From Pseudeuparius sepicola (lineage: Eukaryota; Arthropoda; Insecta; Coleoptera; Anthribidae), in the NCBI GenBank assembly GCA_963920635.1, contig OY987303.1:50591223-50655222 (forward strand): a stretch of 64,000 nucleotides of DNA. Reading direction: 5' to 3'. The position numbers and the translations under genes are program-made. The number at the start of each line of letters is the position of its first letter. The first letter of the stretch is position 1. Positions 1 through 12,430 of the stretch are shown one piece after another. The notes under the pieces are model-generated. The model made no database searches, was not told where the DNA came from, and saw only the letters and a list, made by a program, of their open reading frames with translations.

Positions 1-340
1 AACTCAAGGCTCCGTTTTTTCAAAATGTTTAATTTTTGGTTTGTACCAACGTATTTACTTATAACTTTGATATGGTAAAACGAAATTGCAGTTAATATTT
101 TTTTCTAGGTCAAATTCTATTTTCCCTGGCCCAACAGTAGAGTCGCCGTCGTCGACGGACGACCACTCATAATTTTATATTTAATTATAGTTTAGTTAGA
201 GCGTAATAATAAACCCAAACAAATGGTTTGGCACGTGGTTTGTCGGTTTCGTCTTATGTTCGGTTATGGATTTTAGAAATTTTCTTTCTTTGGCAATCTG
301 TTCAGATATTATTCAATCATCTAGTGTTTGCGGTTTATCA
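1..340. other. no recognised feature
   Basis: AT-rich sequence with no reading frame or repeat that I recognise. It precedes the first copy of a broken TTF-type hAT gene. Confidence 0.4.
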
Positions 341-351
341 AAAATTTACCA

Positions 352-590
352 ATGGCTTCCGCTCTGTAGTGACTGTGAAAGAAATACTAAAATAAGCGGC
401 ACATTGATGTATGAAAAACGCTTAGAAATACAAGAAAAAGGACGCTAAAACCTTCTATAGATCGAAAACGAAGCACAAAAGACAGAAGGAATGAAATTAA
501 CAGGTATTTTAAGCCAACTATGCACAACATTTCTGACTGGATTTGTGGATGCAATGTAAAAAAGCGTTTTTTGTTTTCAAATTTACAAAA
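352..590 (+). pseudogene. broken TTF-type hAT (ZMYM1-like) transposase N-terminus, copy 1
   Basis: A fragment beginning ATGGCTTCCGC is repeated, with indels, at 3864. Read across frameshifts it gives a stretch containing HNISDWICGCNVKKRFLF, which fits the TTF-type zinc-finger region found near the N-terminus of ZMYM1-like hAT transposases (W-x-C-G-C, then an FCFPC-type motif). Several stops and frame changes make it non-functional. Bases 515-540 are the uninterrupted version of a site that carries a MITE in the second copy at 3969-4428. The family assignment is inference from motif spacing; that the two copies are paralogous is seen directly. Confidence 0.5.
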
Positions 591-593
591 AAA

Positions 594-662
594 TAATGAA
601 TACCTACGTTGTAATAATGAATAATAAAATAATAATAATGTAATAATAAATGTTGTAATATA
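594..662. repeat. AAT-rich simple repeat
   Basis: Imperfect run of AATAATAAT/TAATAATAA units. Confidence 0.7.
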
Positions 663-789
663 ATTGAAATGTAGGTAATCTTATCGAGGAAACCGCAATA
701 AGAATTAAGAAACACGTTGGCACTTTGATTCCTTTCAGGAATATCACTTGCAAGAGTTTTTACTTTTCGCACTTTTATAATCCATTTTG

Positions 790-1250
790 CTGTACAAATT
801 AAAAGTTTCTTACAACACTGCGTGCGTAGCCGTGTGCCTTCGAAGAATCAAGAAGCCCGCCGGCAACAATTTTCTTGATTAAATCTTTTGGGAGTTTTAT
901 CCGGTAAAGTGGAGTAGACGGTGGAGGGATCGCAAGGTTGATAAATTCCGTTGGGAGACCGGAATGACCGTCATCATTATGCGATATTAAACAGAAAAAG
1001 TCATTAAAGTAAGTGGCCCGGCTCTGCTTTACTCGAGAAGGAGGGATCGGATTAATGGGGGGGATTTTTTTAAAGTCAGAACTTAAGAAAAAGTATAAAA
1101 GTTTCACACAGTTTCGGACACCGTCCAAACAGGCCGGCTGAAAGTAGAAAAAAATGTGTTTCCTTGTCAAGACACATAAACTTATTTCGTGAAAGAATAA
1201 ATTTTTAAGTCCAGACAAAATATAGCTATTAGACAAATTTTTCTTAAGAA
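790..1250. other. unassigned block, somewhat GC-richer
   Basis: A 145-codon open frame exists on the - strand (799-1236), but it matches no family I know and is not repeated in the window. It could be a transposon relic or chance. Confidence 0.3.
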
Positions 1251-1419
1251 ATTATTCATGGCATACAACAACCTGTTTTTACTGGTTGGTAAATTTGACG
1301 GGATTGCTACGGGTACATCTAAATTTTACTATTCACGAGATATACGATAAAATATGTCACATTTTTATGTGATTAATATAAATATGGATTGTAAATGTGC
1401 CTACATTTGTTAATACCTA

Positions 1420-3625
1420 GGGGAGACCGGGGCTACCGGGCCACCCCGGGTAATGAGGCCACCTTCGGAATACAGATTAATTATTGTACCAAAGATGTTT
1501 GATGTGCTAACCAAGCCTACTATTTTCTATGCAAAAGTGTAAGTGTAAAACAGCGAGTTTTCATCTAATTCAGAAAGAACATAAATGTGAGTATAAAAGT
1601 AGTTAATTACTAAATAAATATCAAATCAAATGTTCTTGTGAGTGAAATATGCTTATCAAAACGTAACACAGTATTTGTTTCATTGCGTCAATAAACATTT
1701 TAGGTTATGTGTCTCTGATGTTTGTAAATGTTGGTATATTGGGGCATTGAGGCCAGGGCTGGCCTGATTGCCCCATATCTAGTCGTATAAAAACAGATAT
1801 GTCATTCTTTTAGATGGTTCGCAATTACAAAATTACAAAAGGACTACAAACAAAGCCACCTGGACGAAAGAATCTATGACGGTGGCTTGTGCCAATGGCA
1901 GAAGTGTCAAAAGCGTAGCTAAGGCTTTTGGAAGACCAAGAACTTCCCTTCGAAACCAACTGAAAAAAAATCCCCCATGGTCCCAAAATGGGGAAACCGA
2001 CAGTTTTTAGTTCCACACAGGAAGATGAATTAAAAAATCATATTCTGCTATTAGCAAAATTATATTTTGGAGTTACCACAAATCAAATAAGGCAAATTGC
2101 TTATGAGTATGCCGAAAAAAAATATTAGAAACGACTTCAATAAAACTACTAAACTTCCTGGTGAAGGCTGGCTATCAGGCTTCCTAAAAAGTTTTGGCGA
2201 TGTATCAATAAGGAAGCCAGAACATACAAGTCTTAGCAGAATATTAGGGTTCAACAAGAGAGACGTTTCTAAATTTTATAATAATCTTTAAGAAATATAT
2301 GACAAACACAAGTTTCCTTCATCATTGCGATGAAACAGGTGTTAATACTGTTGGAAATTCAGTCAAAATTCTTGCCAAAAAGGGCCAAAAGCAGGTTGGC
2401 CTTATTTCAAGTGCCGAAAGAGGAACAAATACAGCAGTGGTTTGCTGTTTCAGTGCTGCCGATGTTCATTTTCAAACGCCAGAGGATGAGCCCATTGTTA
2501 GAGAAGGATGGTCCTCCAGATTCAATTTACACTTGCTCTAAGTCTGGCTGGATAACTGAAGAACTATTTTTGTCACGTGGCTTGAGCACTTCCAGAAAAG
2601 TGTGAAGTGTTCACTAGAGGAACCAGTTCTGTTAGTGCTTGACAATCACTCAAGCCATGTTTCTTTATCAGCGCACACTTTCTGTAAGACCAATGGAATT
2701 GTTATGGTATCACTTCCGCCACATACGTCTCATCGCATTCAGCCTCTGGATGTTGTTTTTGTCGGACCTTTAAAGAAGGCATTAAATCGTGAGATAGACC
2801 TTCATCTAAAAAAACAGACAATATGAAAGAATAGGGCAATATGACATTGCTTCCATTTTTAAATCTGCGTATGGTAAGGTGTCCTCGGTGCATAAAGCTG
2901 TAAAAGGTTTTCAGTGCACTGGAATCTTTCCACTAAATCCAAATGTGTTTGATGACACCGACTTCACACCTCCACATGAAGAACTAGATTTAGAAACTCT
3001 TGAGACAAGACTTAATTCTGTTCCTGAACCTACAAGTGGAATCTTGCTACCAGGTCATCGGAAGACGCTATTGATGGGCCATCAGATCTAAACTGCACTG
3101 CCGGACCCTCAAATAATGGAGAAGCACCTTCGGTTTCAAGAGTAAAATTAGACAGTTGCAAGTCACCATCAGTCTCAGTAGCTGAAATAACACCAAGAAG
3201 AGTTATGAAGAAAGACTGTAAAACTATCCGCAAGAAGGGATGTTCCCAAATACTTACAGCAATCAATTAAAAAGGAAGAAGAAGAAGTTTTTAGTAGCCC
3301 CTCTTCAGAATCTTCAGATAATGTAGAGTTTGATGATGAGGGATTGAATGATGAGGATAGCGACAATGAAATTTGGATAAATTTGGATGTTGCGATTATG
3401 GAAAAAATCGTGAAATGTGGTACAGATGTGCAATGTGTGCTAAATGGGCACACGAAGAATGTAGCGGGGCAGATACTGCTACATGTTACATTTGTAGTTT
3501 CTGTTCTTAATTGCAAAATATAAGTAACATTTTCAGAAAAAAAAGTGTTCTTAAAACTTTGGGGACATCAGGCCACCAATGGCCTTATTGCCCCAGGACG
3601 TGGGGTAATTAGGTCATTTACAATT
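1420..3625 (+). mobile_element. pogo-like DNA transposon remnant
   Basis: About 2.2 kb carrying a broken DDE transposase, with GC-rich motifs in both flanks. The left flank (about 1423-1460 and 1741-1775) has CCCGGGTAATGAGGCC and GGGGCATTGAGGCC. The right flank (about 3565-3618) has GGCCTTATTGCCCC and GGGGTAATTAGGTC. These look like degenerate subterminal repeats, so the exact ends are approximate. Confidence 0.6.
1814..3510 (+). pseudogene. pogo/jerky-type DDE transposase pseudogene with C-terminal zinc finger
   Basis: Order along the + strand: an ATG at 1814; a psq-type helix-turn-helix near 1855-1990 (WTKESMTVA...SVKSVAKAFG...); a DDE_1 core starting near 2325 with [10 protein letters not shown] (first Asp); LLVLDNHSSHVSL near 2630-2670 (second catalytic Asp); LPPHTSHRIQPLDVVF near 2715-2763; and a Cys-rich tail near 3405-3510 with CAMCAKWAHEECSG, a PHD-like finger seen on some insect pogo transposases. 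The reading frame changes several times (for example near 1850, 2100, 2545 and 2825) and there are internal stops, so it is dead. Full-length relatives encode roughly 500-600 residues, so most of the gene is still present. The DDE and HTH motifs are seen directly; the pogo placement is family knowledge. Confidence 0.85.
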
Positions 3626-3863
3626 TTTTATTTTTTATTTATAGTTTCAAAATATTTGATAATAGACAATAACTTAAAATATCATTTTGTCCCAAAAATA
3701 TACTTTCAGTTCCAAAATTAGCAATAAGGTTGATGATTTCTCTTAACGTGGCCCCTACGCTAGGCGCAGCTTCTCCAGTAGGTCATATTATGGTCAACGA
3801 TCTACCTAATTTATTTTAAATTTTTTGCAATCGTGTAGAATTGTAGTTATCAAAATTGTACCA

Positions 3864-4650
3864 ATGGCTTCCGCTTCTGTAGTGACTGAGCAAGAAATAC
3901 TTCAGTGTAAAATAAGCGGCACATTGCCTTGTGAAAAACGTTTAGAAAACCTTTTCTAGCAAACTATGTACAGGGTGTTCCCGTATATTTTGACCCACCC
4001 CTAGAGCCTCTATTTGTCGAGTTAGAAAAAAATTACTTAAATGAAAGTTGTAGGGTACCAAGGTGTATTGTCCCAAAAATAATGGATTGACAGGAATGCC
4101 CTTGCCTAAGTTGAAATGCTTTTCCATGGCACCCTTGATTAAATATAAAGTTCGTATTTATCTGCAATTTGGAATATCATGCGAATGCTTAGAGCAAACA
4201 TATAACATATTTATATTGTTGGAATCGGAAAAATGCGTGCAATTCAAAAATATACAAATATACAGGGTACAAAAGTAAGCTTATATTTTTTCATAAATTT
4301 GCGACGCTCATTTGTTTCATCTAGTAACAGATCTTATCGGTTCAGAAAAACCTCTACAACTTTAATTTAAGTAATTTTTTTCTAACTCGAAAAATATAGG
4401 CTCTAGGGGTGGGTCAAAATATACGGGCAGCATTTCTGACTGGATTTGTGGATGAAATGTAAAAAACGCGTCTTTTTTGTTTTCCCTGTACTTTGTTTTG
4501 TACTGATGATTCGTTATGGACTAAAACTGGCGTTACAGACATAAAACATTTAAATGAAAAAGTGTCAAAACATGCTCTTCTACCAAATTCTATTCTATTC
4601 TTGGAAAGCTCAGCAAACAAATTTGTTGAAGTTATTACGTTCAAAATCTC
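3864..4650 (+). pseudogene. broken TTF-type hAT (ZMYM1-like) transposase N-terminus, copy 2, split by a MITE
   Basis: It starts ATGGCTTCCGCTTCT and reads MASASVVTEQEILQCKISG, homologous to the fragment at 352. After a MITE (3969-4428) the frame resumes with SISDWICG, then PCTLFCTDDSLW and TKTGVTDIKHLNEKVSKH. This is the spacing of a TTF-type zinc finger (C-x2-C region, W-[ST]-K-x-G-x-x-D, paired Leu/His). Frameshifts and a stop after ICG make it non-functional. The adjacent kilobase has a Penelope-like gene rather than the rest of this hAT, so it is a fragment. Confidence 0.6.
3969..4428. mobile_element. 460-bp palindromic MITE with known empty site
   Basis: Terminal arms of about 78 bp are inverted: TATTTTGACCCACCCCTAG at the left (from 3984) matches CTAGGGGTGGGTCAAAATA at the right (to about 4422). 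The left end begins TACAGGGTGTTCCCG. The paralogous sequence at 515-540 reads straight through the insertion point, so the boundaries are supported by an empty site. Confidence 0.85.
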
Positions 4651-4744
4651 GTGCATATACTGTTAAGAATTTATGAATTTTCCAGGCAACCTGAAAAGTT
4701 GTCTTTTAATCAGTTTGGTGGCGAATAACCCAATCAAAAATTAA

Positions 4745-6018
4745 ATGGATCTGTTTGCGCCACAAATAAATTTCCGAAAATATTTAGAACGAAGGTACGA
4801 GCTAAATGTTTGCAATGATTTCACATTATTAGAGAAGAACTTCTTCAAATAATGATCTAAGGCAAAAAATAAATTGACATATTTTTTATGTAAATGTAAA
4901 CAAGCTGATATTATCCCAGAAGGATTACGCCTAAAACAACCTTTTACTAGTAGGAAATGTAGCAACATGTTTTTCAGATGTAGTATGATGCTGATAAGGA
5001 TAAGAAATAGGATCCAGAACCAAAAAAATAACGTAAACAAATTATGGAGAGAAATTAATAATATAATAATAATAATACAGGAAAATATTAGGGAAAGTGT
5101 ATCTTTCTACGATTTTAATTACATATCAAATTGTATCAGCATAAGCTATAATAGGCATTTTAATAGAATCAAACTTAGACAGATTAACAAGTTCCAAAGA
5201 TTAGTTGAGGAAAAGCATAGTGAGGAATTGAATCAAATAGATAAATTGACTTAGTCAACAGAACAATAATTAATTTATCTAACGGAGAACTTATCATTTC
5301 AGAAAAGTTAGTTTTGGCAAAAGGGTTAAATTTTTCTGTTGTTGACAGTAAAATTTCTAAGCTTGACATAGTAGCATCGGTATAGAGGAAACAGCTCAAG
5401 CATTACCAGACGAATTAGGCCAGGTAAAAATAATTTTTTAAATCAAAGTCAAATATTTCAAAGGAAGAAAAAGCAGCAATTAGATCACTTAAATCAGATA
5501 TAGGATAATTAAAATATTACGAGCAGATAAGGGAAATGCAACTGTTAATTTAGAAAAAAAACTGTGTATAATAATAAATTAAATGACTTATTAAATGAAA
5601 GAGCTTACATAAGAGGTTAAACAGGGACTCTACAACTTCAATAGAACCTAAAATATACAAAACCTGTACCGTAAATACATTAGGATCGATGCTAGTTAAA
5701 ACGAAACCATTTAATGAGGTAGTAAAAAATTGCGTTTATAAAATTCCTTGTGATTGTGAAATGTGGGAATTTCTATGTTGTGGAGACTGGCCATTTAATG
5801 TTCGTTTAAAAGAACATAAAAATTACATCAGGCAAAATCAAATTTTTAAGTTAAAAATATGTGAACACTCTTTTAATAACAATCATAGGATTTTGTGGGA
5901 TAGGTCGAAACCAATTATTCTCAAAGAAGAAGTAGGAAATAATATACGAAAAATTAAGGAATCAGCATTTATTCTAGGAAATACGGACAACTGTGTTGCT
6001 GAATGTTCAGTGGTATAA
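4745..6018 (+). pseudogene. Penelope-like element ORF, reverse transcriptase core deleted, GIY-YIG domain kept
   Basis: The N-terminal part runs from an ATG at 4745 (MDLFAPQINFRKYLERRYEL...) with IIPEGLRLKQPF near 4908-4945, a typical Penelope N-terminal motif. Next comes LRADKGNATV near 5515-5545, the segment that precedes the RT domain. A short bridge leads to the C-terminal GIY-YIG endonuclease (5689-6018) with NCVYKIPCDC, VRLKEHKNYIRQ and CEHSFNNNHRILW. The RT motifs, including the catalytic aspartate pair, are absent between about 5650 and 5690, so roughly 300 residues are missing. Several stops occur in the first half. The first glycine of the GIY-YIG signature is degraded (CCGDW where YIGxTG is usual). 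Confidence 0.85.
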
Positions 6019-9000
6019 TTGTCAGTTATTCAAAGATAAGTTAATATATAGATAAATATATAGAACACAGGGTACAATATCAGAGAGGTGGCTAGGCTAT
6101 AGTTTCCGTTGTCATGACATTTTAACTTGACATTTATTTAGAAGGCTAGAAGAAAGACAAGAGCTTATCTATGTGCTCGTGTTAACACATATTTGTGTTG
6201 TTTTTAAAAATTAAAGCAACAATAAAATTAGCATTGCTTTGCACTTTTTAAATACTTCAGCTATCAACTCATCTTTTATTTTCGCCATTATTAAAATCTT
6301 AATTTAAATTTGAGGATCAATTTCAATACATCACTTTTAACGGAAATCCCCAGCGTATTTTCATTGAAAACTCGCTACTCAACGTAGATTAAAACCCACA
6401 AACCGTTATCTTTCTCGCAAATTCCATATCGGATAGCATCCTTCTCGAATCACTATCCTTAAAAAGCAAAAGGGCAATCCGAGCCAAGAATTACCACACC
6501 CTTTATGTAATCGAACAAAGACCCCCCCTCAATTTATTCTAAATTCAGCGACTTGGAAATACCTTTTGCTACCTTCGGCAGAAAGTCTAGAAGTATATTA
6601 AATTTGCGACAGAAAGATGAGGAAAATAAAAGCCTAGGTATATTCCCTGTTACATCTCAAAAAGATAATGGGATCTTATCCAATTTATGTCTAGATCGAT
6701 AGAACGCTGTTATCTCTACGAAAGACACATTTCGTATCTTGCACCAATCACGGTCATTGCAAGGTTCTGGACCAATGTTAGCTCTTTCTTCTAATTGGTT
6801 GGCGGGAATTAAACGTTATTCAATTTTCACTGGCGCGAAATTCGAAATTGTGATGTCCCAATCGTCTTTATTTGCTCTCGTTGTATTTTATCGAGAACAT
6901 AATTGTTTCCCCAAGAATCTATTGTGTACTGGCACAAAAACACAATTGATTTTCCTCGGGTAACGGGGGAAATAATTGAAAGAGTGCCAGAGGAATCTGC
7001 GAGGGAGTTTTTCCTTTTGTGGCGACGTTGCCAAAACTGAAAAGGCCCTAATAAATTGCAGTGTAATTTATCTTCGTGTTACCTTGGACAATAGGATTTT
7101 TACTTGAATTAATATTTCGCGGGTAGTTGGTCTAATCGGACCACCACAGTTGTTGCAGCGTGAGAATGGTTTTCGCTTTGAAGGTGTCAAAAATTAGTGC
7201 CTTTCTGTCCAGTGGCTGGAAAAAGTCGCACAGACGAAATTAAACACTAACATTCAGAAAACAGACAAAACAATCTACCTTGTCTACAAACTCCAAACAA
7301 CCCTAACATTTTTTGCAAGGATAGGTAAATTTTATAAATAAGAAAAGCACCAAAAAGGTGCAACGGAAACCAACTGCAGAGAACATGCAGGGTGAGCCAT
7401 TTATATCATCCGATCCGGCAGATATTTTTGACAATAACTGGGATTAGTGGTAAAACGTTTTCCCAGAAAGGCTTCGTTTGTACGTATTAAAGGTATTTGA
7501 ACCAAGTGTGGTACCTACACGGTAGTATACCTGCATAAATTGCCATACCATGAGGCAAGATTAAGCAACCAGTGGTGTATCGTAAGATAGGGGTAAATCG
7601 ACTCATTAGTTTGAAATAAAATAGTACGATCCTGTATAAATGATTTTTTTTTCAATTTTCCGTTAGAGTATGTAATCTCTCGAAGAATTTCATATGTTGC
7701 TTATTATTATTATTAGTTATTAGCCTTATAGGGAAACATTTTTTTATTAACAAACTTTTCGCTTTAGGCCATATCTTTGACCATCGTACGTTTAAAGTGA
7801 CAAAACCACTCTGTGAGTTGCAAGAGCTCCCCAGAAAATTATTTTCTCGTTTTTAGTTTTGGAAAATTAATAATCTTAGGATTATCTAATACAAATTTTG
7901 CACCTGCAACTTCAAAGTACGATAAATAAAAAACTTATGATTTTTCAAAATTTCTTTATAGCACATAATTTGCTTCTAACTGAAGGACAATTCGGATACA
8001 CCAGTTTTCAAGACTCTACCGGCCTTTTTACTAAACTAAAATATCAAAATATCTCATTTTATTTTATTTATTTCGTTGCTGAGATATGAAGCCTATGGGA
8101 GTTTTAGATGAATCAGCCTGTATATTTTCATATAACATGCCAAAAGCTCAAGAAGCGGGGCATATTTTACTATATTATTTGTGTTTCATTTAAATTCCAC
8201 GTCCTCAAAAAATACTTCCTCGAGTTATTCTAAATGCCAATAGTAGCACATAGAGTCAGAAATTTTATTTTATGTGAAATACGTGGATGTAGTTATTGCC
8301 ATTCATCCTATAAAACGTTGTTGTAAGTGGAAACAATATAATTTTACTCCTAAATCACTCATTAAATATGGAAAATGGAACTACATTAACTAAAAATATA
8401 ATTTATAGCAACAATTATGTTCAAATTATTATTATTGTCCAAATAAGTTCCTATAAATACATACAGGGGCAGGGGTTTCTTGTTTTTGTAGACAAACTTT
8501 TAAATTTTAGAAGATACTCTTTCTCTATACATACTATAAGTTGAAAAATTAACCCGAACTTTTTCAAAAGCCATTGGCGTAGAAATTATGGTTAAAAAAG
8601 CGGTGCTAATTGCTATTCAATATCTCTTTTCGTTTCAAAGTTTGTCCACAAAAATCGGGGACACACTAAACATTTTCTCAACAACCAGGCTATTTTTTAA
8701 CGCTTCAGAATAATTTAACATCTATTCTTCCCGACAAAATTATGACGGTTTTCCACTAGAGAGCAACCTTCGAGAAAGGGTGCTTTAAAAGAAAGCTCAC
8801 AATAACAGTTCTGCTTTGATAATATTTTTACTTTTCCCAATGTTATCCTATGTGACTCCCCTGGCATGAAAGTATCAATTTTTAGGTAGCCCCTGGGATG
8901 TCGGTTGCGAAGCACTATTGAATTTCATAACATGTTCTTTTTGTGTATTTTTATATATTGTGGATCTAAGAATATTTAATAGGTTTCAAACAACAATCTA

Positions 9001-9803
9001 ATGCGGTTAAAAATTGGCGTATGAAACAGTTTGTAATGCAATCAAATTATACATTTTGCTAAAAATCGTGTAACTTGAAAAATTTGCAAAATTTTGAAAA
9101 GCTGTATCTTCGAAACTATTAAACCTAAAATAGCCGCTGAGATAAAGTTCTTTGATGAAAAACCGTCCCTCCGGGGCAAAATCGACAAAAACTGAAAAAA
9201 GGTAAACAACTTCGAGATGTTCGTGTGCCGAGGTCGAAATCTTGGATTTAACATTGCCTTTCCATCATAAACAACATATCAAAAAAGCAAAAATACCTGA
9301 TTTGTTATAGCGTTCAACCCCTATTCATGTTTAATTTGACTGAACTATTTGGCTTTTATTCAAAATACATATATAAGTAGACCAATAATATAACAAACGC
9401 ATTGTAATCATTCAACACATTATACAATACCAAATCCAAACAAATATTTTACGTATCCCATCGTTCTAAATCAGTATTGTACGTATTTCAACTATATAAA
9501 AGATACACAAATAAGTTTGTATAATAATATTATATATAGGTATGGTACAAAATTTACCACCTGGTATAAAAATTTATTTTATGAAGAAAACTCCCTATAA
9601 CATTTGTCTACAAACGTTTAGTTTTCGAGATACAGGGCGTTAAATTTTACTAACAATTTTTATTTTTTGTTGTAGCTCTCAAGATAATTGAGACATCGTA
9701 ACCAAATTTGGTAATTTTACCAAAAAAATAGTCGACACCATTTTTTAAGGAAAAAAGGTGCTCTGCAAATTTTTTCTCTTGACATTTTCTTGAATTTTGC
9801 ATA
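6019..9803. other. no gene recognised; weak MITE traces
   Basis: 6019-6240 may be the 3' tail of the Penelope-like relic. A TA-flanked GCAGGGTGAGCC near 7387 resembles the MITE termini common in this window. 8468-8665 has a weak inverted repeat around GTAGACAAACTTT / AAAGTTTGTCCAC. No convincing reading frame is present. Confidence 0.4.
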
Positions 9804-11149
9804 TACAATGTGTCTCGGATAAGAATGAACAGCATGGAAATCTTGCAATTTTAAGGTCAATAAAATGGTACAAACAGATTTCTAATATCTTTCTTCGTTT
9901 TTGAGTTATTTTGAAAAAAGCATAATTTTGCGTTTTCGATGTTTTTTTTTTCTGAAGTTGTTATCACATATAAAACCATTTTCTTATGGTACTTTTTAAC
10001 GGGCTTAAGATGGCGTTTTTAGATTTGTTCTACAACATTTCATTTTTTTTGAGAAACCATCTTCAACTTTGCAGATTTTGAAAGCACTTTTCATTGCAAA
10101 TACCATGATGTATGACAGGAAATATTTTTAAAATGTTTTGAGACAATTATACTGAAAATTCCTTTTTTTCCATTCATTTTTTTCTAATGCGGCCCTGTAT
10201 TTATTAATAAGAAGTCTAAATATTAATCAATATTGTCAACAATTTAACATTCAACTTATCTTTCAATCGGAGAACAAAAATGGACCTCAAAGACTAATAA
10301 CAGATAATAAAAAAATAAATAAAAATCCTCCACCTAGAAGGCTTTGAAACAACGAAACCAACCGCTTGTCATTTGTCATAACTCCCACTGTATCATTTAG
10401 TTAATAATGTGTGTTATTGGAAATGGAGGGTGCTTTTTCAAATGACGGCAAATTTATCATGATGGCATGTTGTGTGACAGAAATAGTGTACCTAGAGGCC
10501 GAACGTATGTATTGTTGCGATTAATAAATGGCAAAAGTTATTGGTTTTATTGGAGTAAAGCTTTCTTCTCACAATTAGAAAAAGCGAAGAATTTATTCCA
10601 AAGCACAATGCGACACTGTTTGCTGTCCAACAACAGAGGGTGAGGGTAACACTTACCAGACAGGGCCGTATTTACAAATATTAAGTTTTCGAAGTAAAAA
10701 TAAACTGTAAGTTAAATTGTTGACAATACTGATTAATATTTAGACTTCTTGTTATTAAATACAGGGCCGGAATAGAAAAAACCTGTATAATTAATTGTCT
10801 CAAAACATTTAAAAATATTTCGTGTCAAATCCGTATTTAAAAAAATAAAGTTGCAAACGAAATGTTGTAGTACAAATCTAAAAAAAGCCATCTTAAAGTC
10901 CGTAAAAAGTGCCATAAGAAAGTGTTTTTCTTTTTTTCTATTTGTGATAACAATTTCAGAAAAAAATAAAATCGAAAACGCAAAATTTTACTTTTTTCAA
11001 AATAACTCAAAAACTAAAAAAGATATTAGAAATCTGTACCATTTTATTGACTTTAAAATTGCGCAACTTTTTCCCCATTTAACCGTTGTTCTATCTCTCA
11101 CCGTTTGCAAGATCCCTATGCTGTTCATTCTTATCCGGGACACATTGTA
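9804..11149. mobile_element. foldback element FB, copy A
   Basis: A 1.35 kb element between TA dinucleotides, starting TACAATGTGTC and ending GACACATTGTA, with inverted arms of about 460 bp around a loop of about 430 bp. The left arm lacks about 45 nt that the right arm keeps (the segment containing GGTTAAATGGGG in other copies). The loop (10260-10690) is shared with copies B (39574) and C (58791). No transposase is encoded; it is likely mobilised by a Tc1/mariner-type enzyme given the TA target. Confidence 0.88.
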
Positions 11150-12294
11150 TAACAAGTTATAAGAAAATAATGGAGAAAAAAGGGGTTCCAATTTTTTTCA
11201 CATCTAATATATTTTTTCTGCTAACGACAACGCGAAATTTTCTTAACAAAAGTTGTTCACTACAAAATCACCTATGATATTTGTCTCAACAATTTTTTTT
11301 ATCGGCTGTTTCTCCATGGCAACCTCATTTCAAGTACAAGCAAAATTTTTCAGCAAGCACGTTTTTTCCGTAAAATGAAAAATAAAATAGTTTTTCATCT
11401 TATTTAACTGTTGGGCATAATGAAAACATTGTTAGTTTATCAAATATTTGATGATATATTCTGCAGTGCTTTCAAGAATTTTTCTAAAAAATAGAGCTAC
11501 TATAAAAACGTATACATAGAGACATGTATATTGTATATTTAAGGGCTGAAATAATTTATGTCTGCCAGCTTTTGTGAGACGAAAGCCGCTCGGCTTATAT
11601 TTATCCACATAACGAGAAACGACTACATTTCAGACCCTTAGTGTCAAATGTAACGATGGCGTTCTATTTAAAGACGAAGAGAATTTGCCTGTATTGAAAC
11701 GGAACAGTTTCCTCGCAAGTTTCACCAGTGTCTTTATTGTTTTTATCGGAATAAAGCGCGTTTTATTGTTTTAAGTCTATCCGCCGAAAAAATACCCGAA
11801 AATGCAGCAATTTTCGTTTTGGGTGCCAAATAATGGTGATTGCAGCGTAGCGCCGCTGAATTTTCATGAGGCTTGTACGCTGGGTTTAATAATTCAGGTA
11901 AACACAGAGCAGAGAACAGAGTTGGTCAATACTGAACAGGGTATTCTACTCTTCACGCATGTTACACTTTTTCATGTATCAGCCTCAGTTTACACAGATC
12001 ATTTAAGTAAATTTAGATACATATGATATGATACATAGTAGTTTGTACAGGAGTGGATATGGTGTCCATATCGCATGAGAACGAGAGTTGAGCACAAAAC
12101 CGTAGGCAGAGTCAATGATGGCGGAGTGCTTAATCGTTCTGCAATTACTAGAAGGAGTTAAAAGGTGACCATTCATTATCTTTGGTTATGACAAATTCCT
12201 ATTTGTTCTTTTACCCCCGATATTAGACATAACAATAGCAACTTAACGAAACTACGAATGTGGGAATTCCAACCTAATTTATATACCTCTAATT
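11150..12294. other. no gene recognised
   Basis: AT-rich. A 74-codon open frame at 11802-12026 ends beside a possible donor (CAG/GTAAAC near 11895-11900), but nothing supports it as an exon. Confidence 0.35.
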
Positions 12295-12430
12295 ATTATA
12301 AATAAAGAGGCATGTTTTTGTGGCATAGCCAGGTCAAGGATAATCAGTTTTTAAAAAATGCACTATGCCTGGGAATCGAACCCGGGACCCCTATCTACTA
12401 ACTGGGGCCGTAAGCACTTAACCAAATAAA
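12295..12430 (-). repeat. tRNA-derived SINE, copy 1
   Basis: On the - strand there is a box A-like TGGTTAAGTGC (12414-12424) and a perfect box B GGGTTCGATTCC (12372-12383), followed by a tail with CCTTGACCTGGC and CACAAAAACATGCCTC. The tail recurs at 28878-28960 and 58290-58345. It is not a functional tRNA: there is no acceptor pairing and the tRNA region is fused to a non-tRNA tail. Confidence 0.8.

Noticed and set aside
799..1236. 145-codon - strand ORF
   Set aside because: Composition and content look random; no motif recognised.
4741..5040. 99-codon - strand ORF
   Set aside because: Antisense shadow of the Penelope-like N-terminal region on the + strand.
12366..12428. tRNA gene on the - strand
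   Set aside because: Box B is perfect and box A good, but acceptor and anticodon stems do not form and the region is fused to a tail shared with other repeat copies; it is a SINE head.
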